From contig JAEYWX010000023.1 in NCBI GenBank assembly GCA_023428755.1, positions 1-64,000 on the forward strand: 64,000 nt of DNA, given 5' to 3'. The position numbers and the translations under genes are program-made. Under the pieces are notes generated by a model that saw only the letters and a program-made list of their open reading frames with translations, was not told the DNA's origin and searched no databases. Below, one piece after another: positions 25,303 to 33,821 of this stretch (the stretch's first letter is position 1; the number at the start of each line of letters is the position of its first letter). The stretch is from Bacteroidota bacterium. GTDB lineage: Bacteria; Bacteroidota; Bacteroidia; Chitinophagales; Chitinophagaceae.

Positions 25303-26412
25303 ATGAAGAAAATCGCCGCCTTGCTTGCGTTGCCCGTTGCTGTGGTATTGATCGTTTCGTTTACATCAAGTAAAAAAGAAGTATCTATTGCTGCAACTGC
25401 AACCAGCGATACGGTTCTGTATCCCGACGAAAAGCACTTTAAGAATATTCAGCAGCTCACGTTTGGTGGTGATAATGCTGAAGCCTATTTCAGTTATGAT
25501 GGCAAGTGGCTAATCTTCCAAAAAACTTACGCAAAAGAAGGCATCCCTTGCGACCAGATGTATATTGGTAAAATTCCAACCAAAGCAGGGGAGAAGTTTG
25601 TCCCCAAATTGGTTAGCACCGGCAAAGGAAGAACTACCTGTGGTGCGTTTACAAAAGACGGGAAGCATGTGATCTATGCGTCTACGCATTTAGGCAGTGC
25701 CGATTGTCCGCCTGTTCCTGATCGCAGTAAATATGGTAACAAATACATCTGGCCGTTATACGAAAGCTATGATATTTTCATGGCCGATCTCAATGGAAAA
25801 ATTGTAAAACAGTTGACCAACAGCAAAGGTTATGATGCGGAAGCAACGCTTTCACCCGATGGAACAAAAATGCTGTACACCAGTACCAAAGATGGTGATA
25901 TTGATATGTATGTGATGGATCTGAAAACAGGGAAAGAAATAAAAGTAACCGATGAGTTAGGATATGATGGTGGTGGTTGGTTTAGTCCCGATGGAAAAAA
26001 ACTTATCTGGCGTGCAAGTCGTCCAAAAACAGAAGCTGAGATCAAAGAATACAAAGAGTTATTAGCACAAGGTCTGGTGGCGCCTACCAACATGGAAGTA
26101 TGGGTTTCGAATGCGGATGGGTCGAACGCAAAGCAGGTTTCTACATTCGGACAGGCCAACTGGGCACCGGCATACATGCCAGACAGCAAACGCATCATCT
26201 TTGCCAGCAATCATGAATACAAGAGAGGTTTTCCCTTCAATTTATATACGATGAATGAAGATGGAACCAATCTCACAAAGATCAGCCGGGACAAAGGTTT
26301 TGATGCATTCCCCATGTTTAGCCCTGATGGAAAGAAGATTGTTTTCTGCAGCAACCGCAACAACGGTGGCACGAGAGATACCAATATTTTTATTGCTGAT
26401 TGGGAAGAATGA
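25303..26412 (+). CDS. Exported TolB-like beta-propeller (PD40 repeat) protein
   Basis: This 369-residue protein has an N-terminal signal or membrane anchor (about 1-22). Six PD40-type blades follow, each with a SPDGKK-like core: FSYDGKWLIF, FTKDGKHVIYAST, LSPDGTKMLYTST, FSPDGKKLIWRAS, MPDSKRIIFAS and FSPDGKKIVFCS. This forms a TolB-type propeller, usually a protein-binding platform in the periplasm. No TolB N-terminal domain or catalytic domain is present. It is transcribed alone and ends 3 bases from a convergent gene. Confidence 0.85.
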   Translation: MKKIAALLALPVAVVLIVSFTSSKKEVSIAATATSDTVLYPDEKHFKNIQQLTFGGDNAEAYFSYDGKWLIFQKTYAKEGIPCDQMYIGKIPTKAGEKFVPKLVSTGKGRTTCGAFTKDGKHVIYASTHLGSADCPPVPDRSKYGNKYIWPLYESYDIFMADLNGKIVKQLTNSKGYDAEATLSPDGTKMLYTSTKDGDIDMYVMDLKTGKEIKVTDELGYDGGGWFSPDGKKLIWRASRPKTEAEIKEYKELLAQGLVAPTNMEVWVSNADGSNAKQVSTFGQANWAPAYMPDSKRIIFASNHEYKRGFPFNLYTMNEDGTNLTKISRDKGFDAFPMFSPDGKKIVFCSNRNNGGTRDTNIFIADWEE

Positions 26413-26415
26413 AAA

Positions 26416-26787
26416 CTATACCAATAAATCTTCCAGGAGTTCGTAATAATTTCTTTTAAGTGCAGGGAACACATGCTCTTCTTTGATCACTCGCTTACCA
26501 ATTTGTTCATGTTCGTTTTCTACTTGCGATAAAGATGCTCGATTGAGTTTTAAATGATGAATTGCCTCCTTTTCCTGAAGGATCACTTTCTCTAACTCAT
26601 TCAATTCCTTTTCTTCTGTGATAAAACGTTCGAGTAAACGGCCAACGAGTAGATGTTTTGGAGTGTCTGGTTTAATATTTTTATACATGGTATCGAGGCG
26701 CTGCTCAATAATTAGTGCTGCTTTCTGAAAGCCGCAAATTTCCCATTGCCAACCAGCGAGTTCCTGTAACAATAATTTGGTTTTCAT
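26416..26787 (-). CDS. Hypothetical coiled-coil protein
   Basis: This 123-residue, highly charged and mostly helical protein has no signal peptide. A long heptad-like region (about 45-115, rich in Glu, Leu and Lys) predicts a coiled coil, and the middle includes RLLERFITEEKELNELEKV. No known domain is recognised. It is convergent with the PD40 gene and stands at the edge of a gene-poor stretch. Confidence 0.6.
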   Translation of the reverse strand: MKTKLLLQELAGWQWEICGFQKAALIIEQRLDTMYKNIKPDTPKHLLVGRLLERFITEEKELNELEKVILQEKEAIHHLKLNRASLSQVENEHEQIGKRVIKEEHVFPALKRNYYELLEDLLV

Positions 26788-27198
26788 ACTATTGATTTTT
26801 TGGATTTGGATTTTAAGTCATCTAATCAGCCATTGATTGGATGCATAAACTTACTTTATGGCCATTCAGTAATCTATGATTATCTTCAGTATGCAGCTAT
26901 TTTTTTTGTTTAATACAGAATTGCATTTAGTTGATATTGGTTGTTTCGCAGTGCATCGTTTTTCCTCTTCCATTTGTAGTTGATGGGGCGGGATCTTTAC
27001 TTGTTTTTTTATTGCACAAGATGTATTAGAAATGGAACCGGATTTGTTTGGCATCAGTCATTACTGATAAAAGTAGACCAAGACAAAGTTGGTTCCGTTG
27101 TTTGTTATTTCAATATAACACTGTAGAAAGCTGAAGTCGTTGTTGAAAAATAGATCTGACTAAAACTTTCGATTCATAGCTGCTTGTAAACGGTTCAC
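26788..27198. other. Gene-poor gap
   Basis: About 410 bases without a supported gene. A 62-codon frame on the minus strand (26866-27054) has low-complexity, cysteine-rich sequence without recognisable features and is not accepted. The stretch is AT-rich with several T runs. Confidence 0.5.
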
Positions 27199-27594
27199 TC
27201 AGCGTTCAATCTTTTCTTTTGGTGCTGGCCGCTGCTTGTATTCATACAACTTAAACGGAGTTGTTTTTAAAAACGAATCAACTTTTTGCGTTGAGTTGTT
27301 GGGGTAAGTATTCCTTGGAGAGTAATGATTGGGCATGGTTGGCTGATAGGGTAAGGTTTTGTTAGTAACGGGCATGTTCGATGTAAACGAACTATCAGGC
27401 ACAAACACCGGCATATTATCCTGCGGCAATGCATATACAGTTCCATTGTTGGTTTTACCAATAATTCTGTTGGGAAAGAGTAATTGCTGTTGAAGAATTG
27501 ACTTGCTGGAATCGCTCACAAAAAGTTTCTCTTCCTGTGCAAATAATGCCTGCGTTGTACAGAAGATGATAAATGTCATCAAAAGTTTCTTCAT
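27199..27594 (-). CDS. Small exported hypothetical protein
   Basis: This 131-residue protein has a clear signal peptide (MKKLLMTFIIFCTTQALFAQ, about 1-20). The mature part is Pro-, Asn- and Ser-rich with many Tyr and little predicted structure, ending in a Lys/Arg-rich tail. No domain is recognised. It is transcribed alone. Confidence 0.65.
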   Translation of the reverse strand: MKKLLMTFIIFCTTQALFAQEEKLFVSDSSKSILQQQLLFPNRIIGKTNNGTVYALPQDNMPVFVPDSSFTSNMPVTNKTLPYQPTMPNHYSPRNTYPNNSTQKVDSFLKTTPFKLYEYKQRPAPKEKIER

Positions 27595-27701
27595 AGCTGC
27601 TGTTTAAGAATTTCTAAGATACTTGTTTTTTCGGAAAAACAGTTTTGCAAAGTCCTTTTCTGCGCCTTACTTTGTAAAGGAATCGTTCTAATTATTTCAT
27701 C

Positions 27702-27718
27702 TTCAAATTTTCAAATTA
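27702..27718. repeat. TTTTCAAATT-type direct repeat next to a start codon
   Basis: TTCAAATTTTCAAATTA ends 2 bases before the ATG at 27721. The same degenerate unit recurs before rplQ, scoB and sufC. Confidence 0.6.
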
Positions 27719-27720
27719 TC

Positions 27721-28161
27721 ATGTATACCGGATTGCTTCATTTGCACAATGTGCTTCGCTGGGTAATTTTGATCTTATTACTCATTGCTTTGTTTCAGGC
27801 CTTTACTAAAAAAGGCGGCTTACAGAAAACAAGTTTGTTTCTGTTGATTGCTGCACACATTACCTTGTTGCTGGGATTGTTTCAATATTTCAACAACGAG
27901 GCAGTCGGTTTTCATATGATTGAGCGACTCGGTGGTTTTGGAAATGTAATGAAAGACAGTTTTGCCCGTTTCTGGGTGGTTGAACATATTTCTGCAATGA
28001 TCCTTGCCATCGTAATGATCACCATGGCAAGAGGAAGAGCAAAGAAACAAAACTACAGTGCTGCATCGTGGATGTATGTGGTGGCACTCATCTTAATTAT
28101 TGCTGCCGTGCCATGGCCGTTCCGTGAAGGAATTGCAAGGCCGTGGTTTCCCGGTATGTAA
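27721..28161 (+). CDS. Four-helix inner-membrane protein, of the type often annotated cytochrome B
   Basis: This 146-residue protein has four predicted transmembrane helices (about 10-28, 38-55, 82-105, 116-133). Histidines at helix ends (LLHLHNVLRW, AAHITLLLG, FHMIERL, WVVEHISAM) are the kind that can bind heme or metal. Small Bacteroidota proteins of this type are often labelled cytochrome B by automatic annotation. A redox role is possible but unproven; no oxidoreductase partner is adjacent. A strong terminator follows directly. Confidence 0.7.
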   Translation: MYTGLLHLHNVLRWVILILLLIALFQAFTKKGGLQKTSLFLLIAAHITLLLGLFQYFNNEAVGFHMIERLGGFGNVMKDSFARFWVVEHISAMILAIVMITMARGRAKKQNYSAASWMYVVALILIIAAVPWPFREGIARPWFPGM

Positions 28162-28167
28162 AAAATG

Positions 28168-28198
28168 AAAACGCCCCGATCTGATCGGGGCGTTTTTT
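28168..28198 (+). terminator. Strong intrinsic terminator
   Basis: A 13-bp GC-rich stem, AAAACGCCCCGAT (28168-28180) paired with ATCGGGGCGTTTT (28184-28196) with loop CTG, is followed by more T. It can act in both directions, but the only gene reading into it from nearby is on the plus strand. Confidence 0.92.
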
Positions 28199-28258
28199 AT
28201 ATTGCTGATACAAAAACTACAAGTGTAACCGTAACTCAAAACCAAATACCTGAATTCT

Positions 28259-29356
28259 CTAACTCAGCAACGCTGCCGCTACTTTTTTCATTTCATCCTG
28301 CGTACCCACACTTAATCGCAACCATTTTGTTCCTTCTTCAAACGTACGTGCACCAACAATACCTTTTGCTTCCAGCATCGCTTTTACATCTTTTCCAAAA
28401 TTGGTAGTGTTGAAATACACAAAACTTGTGTGCGAAGGAATGTATGGAATACCTGCCTGTTCCAAGGCTTTGTAGAAAATAGAACGGGCCTTTGCATTTT
28501 CTTTTTTACAGTAATCAATAAAGGCTTTGTCTTTAATGGCAGCCAATGCGCCAGCTAATGAAACGGCACTTGCGCCAGCATTGGCCCAGGGTTGCAGCTC
28601 GTTTAATTTTTTTACGGTTGATGGATGTGCCAATACATAACCAACCCTTGCACCAGCCATGCCGTATACTTTCGAAAATGTTTTTGCGATTACGAGGTTG
28701 GGATAATCATTCACCAGATGTGCCATGCTTGGTTCATCACAAAATTCCGTATAGGCTTCATCGAGTAACACAATTGCTTTGGGTGCTATTTCTTTGATAA
28801 ATGCTTCCAGTTCATTCGCAGGAATAATAGTGCCTGTTGGGTTTCCCGGATTGCAGAGATAAACCATTCTTGTTTCTGCATTCATCGCTTCTTTCATGCG
28901 TTGCAGATCGGTTTCTTTTTTATCTGTTAGCGGAACGAGTTTAATGTCAAGTCCTGTTTTACGTGCTGCCGGCATCCATAAACGAAACGTAGGATCGGGC
29001 GCAACAGCATTTCCTTTTTGCAGAGCGGCCCACACCGCCGTTAAGCCAAGTAGCTCCGATGAACCGGCACCAATCACAATATGTTCTTTGGTATGGCCGG
29101 TTAGTGCAGCAATCTCTTCTCTCAGTTTGGTTGTAACATCCCATGGATAGCGGTTGCTGCCATTCACGGCATCCATCATGGCTTTGCGTGAAGCAGGGGA
29201 AGGTCCATGCGGATTTTCGTTGGAGCTTAGTTTGATGATCTTCTCAACATCGGGAAACTGAACAAATTTTTCTGCTTCGGCTGCAAAAAGATCACGACTG
29301 AACGAAAAGGTAGCAAGTGTTAATGCAGTTTGCTTCAATAGATCACGACGTTGCAT
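28259..29356 (-). CDS. PLP-dependent aminotransferase, HisC-like, with Tat-type N-terminus
   Basis: This 365-residue fold-type I aminotransferase resembles histidinol-phosphate/aromatic aminotransferases: LSSNENPHGPSP (43-54), CNPGNPTGT, LLDEAYTEF and PLP-binding Lys in TFSKVYGMAGARVGY (K229). Before the catalytic domain is QRRDLLKQTALTLATFSFS, a twin-Arg followed by a hydrophobic stretch, reading as a Tat signal that would carry a folded PLP enzyme to the periplasm. An exported aminotransferase is unusual. No histidine-biosynthesis genes are nearby, so it is not called HisC. The substrate is unknown. Confidence 0.85.
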   Translation of the reverse strand: MQRRDLLKQTALTLATFSFSRDLFAAEAEKFVQFPDVEKIIKLSSNENPHGPSPASRKAMMDAVNGSNRYPWDVTTKLREEIAALTGHTKEHIVIGAGSSELLGLTAVWAALQKGNAVAPDPTFRLWMPAARKTGLDIKLVPLTDKKETDLQRMKEAMNAETRMVYLCNPGNPTGTIIPANELEAFIKEIAPKAIVLLDEAYTEFCDEPSMAHLVNDYPNLVIAKTFSKVYGMAGARVGYVLAHPSTVKKLNELQPWANAGASAVSLAGALAAIKDKAFIDYCKKENAKARSIFYKALEQAGIPYIPSHTSFVYFNTTNFGKDVKAMLEAKGIVGARTFEEGTKWLRLSVGTQDEMKKVAAALLS

Positions 29357-29413
29357 AGCTGTTTGGTTTAGTTCCCGAAAGTTAATTCAAAAAACAGGTT
29401 CTGCCTACTGGAA

Positions 29414-29914
29414 TTATCGTTTGCCCAGTTCAATTACTTCACAGTTTTTCATATCCGATCCGTCAATTACAAAACGGATGAGCGTACGCACTTTGTGCCA
29501 GCCCTGTTTACCTGCGGCACCGGGGTTCATGTGCAGGCAACCGATCTTCTCATCATATATCACTTTCAAAATATGCGAATGGCCGGCAATGAATAATTGT
29601 GGTTGATGCAGTTGCAATTCTTTTCTTGTGTCAGGGTTGTATTTGGGTGGAGCACCACCAATGTGCCGCATCATTACCTTTACCTCTTCACAATAAAAAA
29701 CCAATTGTTCCGGGTACACTGAACGAACATCCTGCCCGTCAATATTCCCATAAACACCCCGTACTGTTTTGCCGCTCAAATCAACCAGGTGATTTGCCAA
29801 TTCAATCGTCCCGAAATCACCGGCATGCCATATTTCATCGCAGTTTTTAAAATGATCGAAGACAGTTTCATCGAGGAAGCCATGTGTATCGGATATAAGA
29901 CCAATGCGTGTCAA
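29414..29914 (-). CDS. YfcE-type metallophosphoesterase
   Basis: This 166-residue cytosolic calcineurin-like phosphodiesterase has metal-binding motifs SDTHG (8-12), HAGDFG, GNIDGQD, and the late GHSH segment, in the order of the YfcE/MJ0936 family. Family members cleave phosphodiesters with Mn or Ni. All metal motifs are present; length is typical. It lies 57 bases upstream of the aminotransferase start on the same strand. Confidence 0.9.
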   Translation of the reverse strand: MTRIGLISDTHGFLDETVFDHFKNCDEIWHAGDFGTIELANHLVDLSGKTVRGVYGNIDGQDVRSVYPEQLVFYCEEVKVMMRHIGGAPPKYNPDTRKELQLHQPQLFIAGHSHILKVIYDEKIGCLHMNPGAAGKQGWHKVRTLIRFVIDGSDMKNCEVIELGKR

Positions 29915-30191
29915 TGTTGTAAGTAAAGTTTAGTAGATTTGATTTTCTGAAACAGCGCTATGCCATTCAACCGCAATTTCACATATTGGATCGATAAACG
30001 GAAGTGGAAATATATTTTTCTGCTCGCCACTCTTGAGCTTTCAGTCGGAAAGTAAACAGACCGAACGTCCGAAAGACAAATAACAGAAATGTTTATCTAT
30101 TAGTTAGATGGAAGTAATTCTTCCGGACTTACTGACTAAATTGCTTTCCGTCTTTTTTACAAATCATACATCCTACATCAGAAATTATTTT

Positions 30192-31349
30192 ATGGCACAC
30201 TATTATACCTTGGGAAAAATTCCCCACAAACGACATACACAGTTCCGCAAGCCCGATGGTGGTTTGTACAGCGAACAGTTATTTTCAACCGAAGGTTTCA
30301 GTGATGATTATTCGTTGCTCTACCATTGTCATCCGCCAACACAGATCATTAAAACAGAACCACAGATCGATGTGAGTCCCGTTATTGCAGAAGAAAAAAT
30401 GCTGCAGCATCGTTGTTTTGAAGGTTTCAAAATCAAACCCGGAGGTGAGTTTTTGGAAAGCCGCATTCCGGTGTTGGTCAACAACGATTGCCATATTGTG
30501 TTGGCTGCACCAACAAGTGGAACAACGGATTATTTCTACAAGAATACCGATGCGGACGAAATGATCTTTGTACACGAAGGAAGTGGCACTGTAAAAACGC
30601 AATACGGTGAATTACCGTTTGGTTATGGCGATTATATCATTTTACCGAGGGGTACTATTTACCAGATCGAATTTAATAATGATAAAAACCGCTTGTTTAT
30701 TGTTGAATCGTTTACACCTCTCCGTTACCCCAAGCGTTATATGAGCAGGTTTGGACAATTGATGGAACATGCGCCGTATTGCGAACGGGATATCCGGAAA
30801 CCGCAGGATTTAAAAACGTATGATGAAAAAGGCGACTTTCTCATCAGGGCAAAGAAGAAGGGTATGTTGTATGGTTTGCATTACGGCACACATCCGTTTG
30901 ATGTAGTTGGCTGGGATGGTTGCTGCTATCCCTACATTTTTTCCATTCATGATTTTGAACCCATCACCGGACGTGTACATCAGCCGCCACCCGTGCACCA
31001 AACATTTGAAACCAATGCATTTGTGGTTTGTTCGTTTGTGCCGAGGTTGTACGATTATCATCCCAATGCTATTCCTGCGCCTTACAATCACAGTAATATT
31101 GATAGCGATGAAGTGATCTATTATGTAGATGGCGATTTTATGAGCCGCAAAAATGTAACAAGAGGAATGATTACCCTGCATCCTGCCGGTATTCCACATG
31201 GTCCACACCCGGGTGCAGTTGAAAAAAGTATTGGTGCAAAAGAGACGAAGGAGTTGGCGGTGATGGTAGATACATTCCGTCCGTTGATGTTAACCAAGCA
31301 GGCATTGGAAATTGAAAATGGAAATTATATAATGAGTTGGGCGGAGTGA
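30192..31349 (+). CDS. hmgA: Homogentisate 1,2-dioxygenase
   Basis: This 385-residue non-heme iron enzyme opens the ring of homogentisate in tyrosine and phenylalanine breakdown. Recognised parts are the N-terminal HTQFRKPDGGLYSEQLF, GWDGCCYPY and the iron-binding region YNHSNIDSDEVIYY (H300 and E307) with the last ligand in HPAGIPHGPHPG (H336). The ATG at 30192 was chosen over an upstream in-frame ATG at 30108, whose extra 28 codons are not family-like. No other pathway gene is in the window. An imperfect dyad upstream might be a repressor site. Confidence 0.95.
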   Translation: MAHYYTLGKIPHKRHTQFRKPDGGLYSEQLFSTEGFSDDYSLLYHCHPPTQIIKTEPQIDVSPVIAEEKMLQHRCFEGFKIKPGGEFLESRIPVLVNNDCHIVLAAPTSGTTDYFYKNTDADEMIFVHEGSGTVKTQYGELPFGYGDYIILPRGTIYQIEFNNDKNRLFIVESFTPLRYPKRYMSRFGQLMEHAPYCERDIRKPQDLKTYDEKGDFLIRAKKKGMLYGLHYGTHPFDVVGWDGCCYPYIFSIHDFEPITGRVHQPPPVHQTFETNAFVVCSFVPRLYDYHPNAIPAPYNHSNIDSDEVIYYVDGDFMSRKNVTRGMITLHPAGIPHGPHPGAVEKSIGAKETKELAVMVDTFRPLMLTKQALEIENGNYIMSWAE

Positions 31350-31370
31350 AGTCGAAAATAATCATACAAC

Positions 31371-31407
31371 GGGCTTTCTGTTTAATTCACAAACGAAAGC
31401 CCTTTTT
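31371..31407 (+). terminator. Intrinsic terminator of hmgA, inside the 3' end of the convergent regulator gene
   Basis: A 12-bp stem (GGGCTTTC plus GTTT, one bulged T, paired with AAAC plus GAAAGCCC, loop AATTCAC) is followed by five T (31403-31407). The right arm lies inside the last codons of the response-regulator gene at 31382. Confidence 0.75.
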
Positions 31408-32041
31408 CAATAGAACATAATGCAAGCCCTGTGCGGCTTTGTACTGTAAAACGTTCAAACAAACTATTACGCAGGTATTCAACCTGGCGCACAGATATTT
31501 TCATACAGGCTGCAATTTCTTTATAGGTTTTTTCAGAGCAAATGAGTTGCAGGAACAGGATTTCTTTTTCACATAAATGATGTTCTGGGTAGTAATAGCC
31601 TTTTTCAGCAATCTGTCTCATCATTTTTGTGGCAGAACCATCAGTGAAAAAATAGCCTTTTGTACTTACTTCCTGCACTGCTTTTTTTATGCTGTACAAA
31701 TCATCGCCTTTGTGCAGAAACGATCTGGCTCCGGCCAGCATCAACCGCAGCAACGATTCTTCACTTCTGAACATGGAATAAGCAATGGCTTTTATCGAAG
31801 GATATTTTTCTGTAAGCGCCTTGATGGTGTTGTATCCGTTCATGATTGGCATATTGATGTCTATTATAGCAATATCTGGCAAATAAGAAGCGGTAAGGTT
31901 TTCTAAAAACTCCTCTCCGTTGGATGCCTGTAAAATGACTTTGCAATCGTCCCAGGTATTAATAAAACTGCTGATGGCTTCCCGCACCATAGAATGATCA
32001 TCAGCTATGGCAATTTTTAAAATGCTGTTGTGTTTTTGCAT
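31382..32041 (-). CDS. Orphan NarL-type response regulator
   Basis: This 219-residue protein has receiver domain acidic residues D14-D15, phosphoacceptor D61 in IIDINMP, Ser/Thr switch in YSMF and Lys in FLHKGD. The C-terminal helix-turn-helix (about 155-210) contains CEKEILFLQLICSEKTYKEIAACM and SVRQVEYLRNSL, a variant of the LuxR signature. No sensor kinase is adjacent, so it is an orphan that may use a kinase encoded elsewhere (the window has several). Confidence 0.92.
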   Translation of the reverse strand: MQKHNSILKIAIADDHSMVREAISSFINTWDDCKVILQASNGEEFLENLTASYLPDIAIIDINMPIMNGYNTIKALTEKYPSIKAIAYSMFRSEESLLRLMLAGARSFLHKGDDLYSIKKAVQEVSTKGYFFTDGSATKMMRQIAEKGYYYPEHHLCEKEILFLQLICSEKTYKEIAACMKISVRQVEYLRNSLFERFTVQSRTGLALCSIEKGLSFVN

Positions 32042-32479
32042 GGTTAAGGCTAATGCAGTTTATAAAAAAGGTTGGGAACAAAAATGCTTGCGGGGGGGAG
32101 GTTGTAATCTCATAAGCGGTAATGTAAATTTCAAACTCCAAATTAGAAGAAAGCGGGGAAATACACAAGTAAAATTGTAGTTAAAATTGTCATGGCTTTG
32201 TGAAAAATCACAAGGTTTTTTCCGCCCACTTTATCATATTTATGTACAGTAAGCTCTTTGAACTATAGACGAGATATAAACGAACATAACTGTGTAAAAA
32301 GATTTGTGAATTTGCTACAAAGTAGTTGTGAATAATCGCAGCAAGTAAGTAAGAAACACACTTGTTTTTGGCTATCCCTGTATGGTACATTCGGTTTGTT
32401 ATTGCAGCCTGCCGGCAGCAACGCAATAAACCGGGTAAGCCGAAAACCGGATTTGAAGAGTAGGCGTAACATTATTTTT
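32042..32479. other. Intergenic gap before the secreted-protein gene
   Basis: About 440 bases with no accepted gene. It contains a run of seven G at 32092-32098 and a weak 8-bp hairpin (32197-32214, TGTGA with TCACA) followed by GGTTTTTT. Several overlapping short frames were rejected. Confidence 0.5.
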
Positions 32480-33544
32480 ATGAAACAAATTTCATTTTTC
32501 TTGCTTTTATTTTTTGGGATAATGAGCCAAAACTTATTTGCTCAGGTAACAATTGAAGCCTTTCCAATGGACCCTCAAACCGGCCAGTATAATTATTTCG
32601 GTGTACGGGCGTCTGTTCCTGAATTGCAAAATAATGATGTAATTGTTACAGGATATATTTATGATGAAGGGGGAGCTCCAAATACAAATCACCCTTTCAC
32701 CCTCACAATTACTGCCGGAGATCTTACAGCAGAGACGGTTGCAACCTTTTATCAGACCGATCCAACCGCTAATGCAGCGGTAGTTCTTGGATCAATTACT
32801 GCTTATTATGCAGGGGTGGCAATAACCTTTGATGCAGCAAATAACCGTTTAAAGTTTAATAGCACAACAGATGTGTTTACAGTTATTAACCAGTTAAATG
32901 CCGATTATGAAACGCATAATGATAATTATGAAGCCCAGTATCCTAATCTTACAGCCGAACAATTAGATGATATGGACGACCAAAACGGGTTTGATGAGTT
33001 TAAACCTTATAAGGATTTTGAAAAGCTATTTACAGGATTTTATTCAAAACGGGCTGAGCTGGAAGCGTTAGAAATGAACTGGTTAAATAATAATTTCTCA
33101 GGAACTGACCCTGATGACTATGATTTTACTTTTGATGATGGAGAAAATACAATTTTTAACAATGGCGGTTCGTTTCTGGTTGGCCAGGTTGTGCATGAGT
33201 TAACAAGTGATGGAATGTATGTTGGTGGAATTTTAATTGACGATACCAATGGTTTAGCTACACTTGATTATAAAAGTGTTGGTGAAAACTCTGTTGCAAT
33301 GTTAAACCCCAGCCATGCAAAGCATATGAAGGAGTTGATGAATATAAATATTGAAGGATTGTTTTGGAATGCAAACTATTATGTAGACAAACAAATGGCG
33401 CCTAATCCTTGTAAAACGAATAAAAAGAAAGTATCACCGCCTTTTATACCTTCTGGTTCAAATAGCCGTTTTATTCTTAAAGTTGCGATAAACTCTATCG
33501 TAGTAAGAAATGCTGTTAAAGCAAAAGTGGTTCATTATAAATAG
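32480..33544 (+). CDS. Secreted protein of unknown function, truncated by a frameshift
   Basis: This 354-residue product has a signal peptide (about 1-22, ending LFAQ). A beta-rich region (about 25-125, with TGYIYDEGG and FTLTITAGDL) is followed by an acidic helical part (LNADYETHNDNYEAQYPNL) and the ending AVKAKVVHYK before a TAG. The next 86 codons continue in another frame with protein-like sequence ending at 33801. An inserted single base at the TAG would give one protein of 440 residues. The gene therefore looks truncated. The ATG at 32480 precedes the signal peptide; an upstream in-frame start was rejected. Function unknown. Confidence 0.65.
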   Translation: MKQISFFLLLFFGIMSQNLFAQVTIEAFPMDPQTGQYNYFGVRASVPELQNNDVIVTGYIYDEGGAPNTNHPFTLTITAGDLTAETVATFYQTDPTANAAVVLGSITAYYAGVAITFDAANNRLKFNSTTDVFTVINQLNADYETHNDNYEAQYPNLTAEQLDDMDDQNGFDEFKPYKDFEKLFTGFYSKRAELEALEMNWLNNNFSGTDPDDYDFTFDDGENTIFNNGGSFLVGQVVHELTSDGMYVGGILIDDTNGLATLDYKSVGENSVAMLNPSHAKHMKELMNINIEGLFWNANYYVDKQMAPNPCKTNKKKVSPPFIPSGSNSRFILKVAINSIVVRNAVKAKVVHYK

Positions 33545-33801
33545 GCAGTAATGGAAAACCAAAACGTGCAAGAGCAAATTTAGCCGTCGGAGTTTCAGGT
33601 ACTACTTATTATTCAAATTGTGCAGTAAGGGATCAAATTTCAAAGACAAAACCAAATAACGGAGGATTTTTAAGAAAAAAACAATTGCCAGTAGTAGAAG
33701 ATGAAGTAGGCGGAACGATTTGGAGAACAAAAACAGGTGAACTGATTGGTAGTTTTGCTACCAGTGATGGGTATTCTGGATCATTCCCTTTAACCTGGTA
33801 A
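33541..33801 (+). pseudogene. Out-of-frame C-terminal remnant of the secreted protein at 32480
   Basis: Reading frame 1 from 33541 is open to a TAA at 33799-33801 and encodes about 86 residues including NGKPKRARANLAVGVSGTT, CAVRDQISKTKPNNGGFLRK and GGTIWRTKTGELIGSFATS. There is no start codon of its own, and the sequence reads as the natural end of the preceding protein. It is followed after 20 bases by an outer-membrane protein gene. Confidence 0.65.
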
Positions 33802-33821
33802 TACTCTCAAACAGAAAGTGA

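Noticed and set aside
26866..27054. 62-codon minus-strand frame in a gene-poor gap
   Set aside because: Low-complexity sequence with no signal, promoter or family features.
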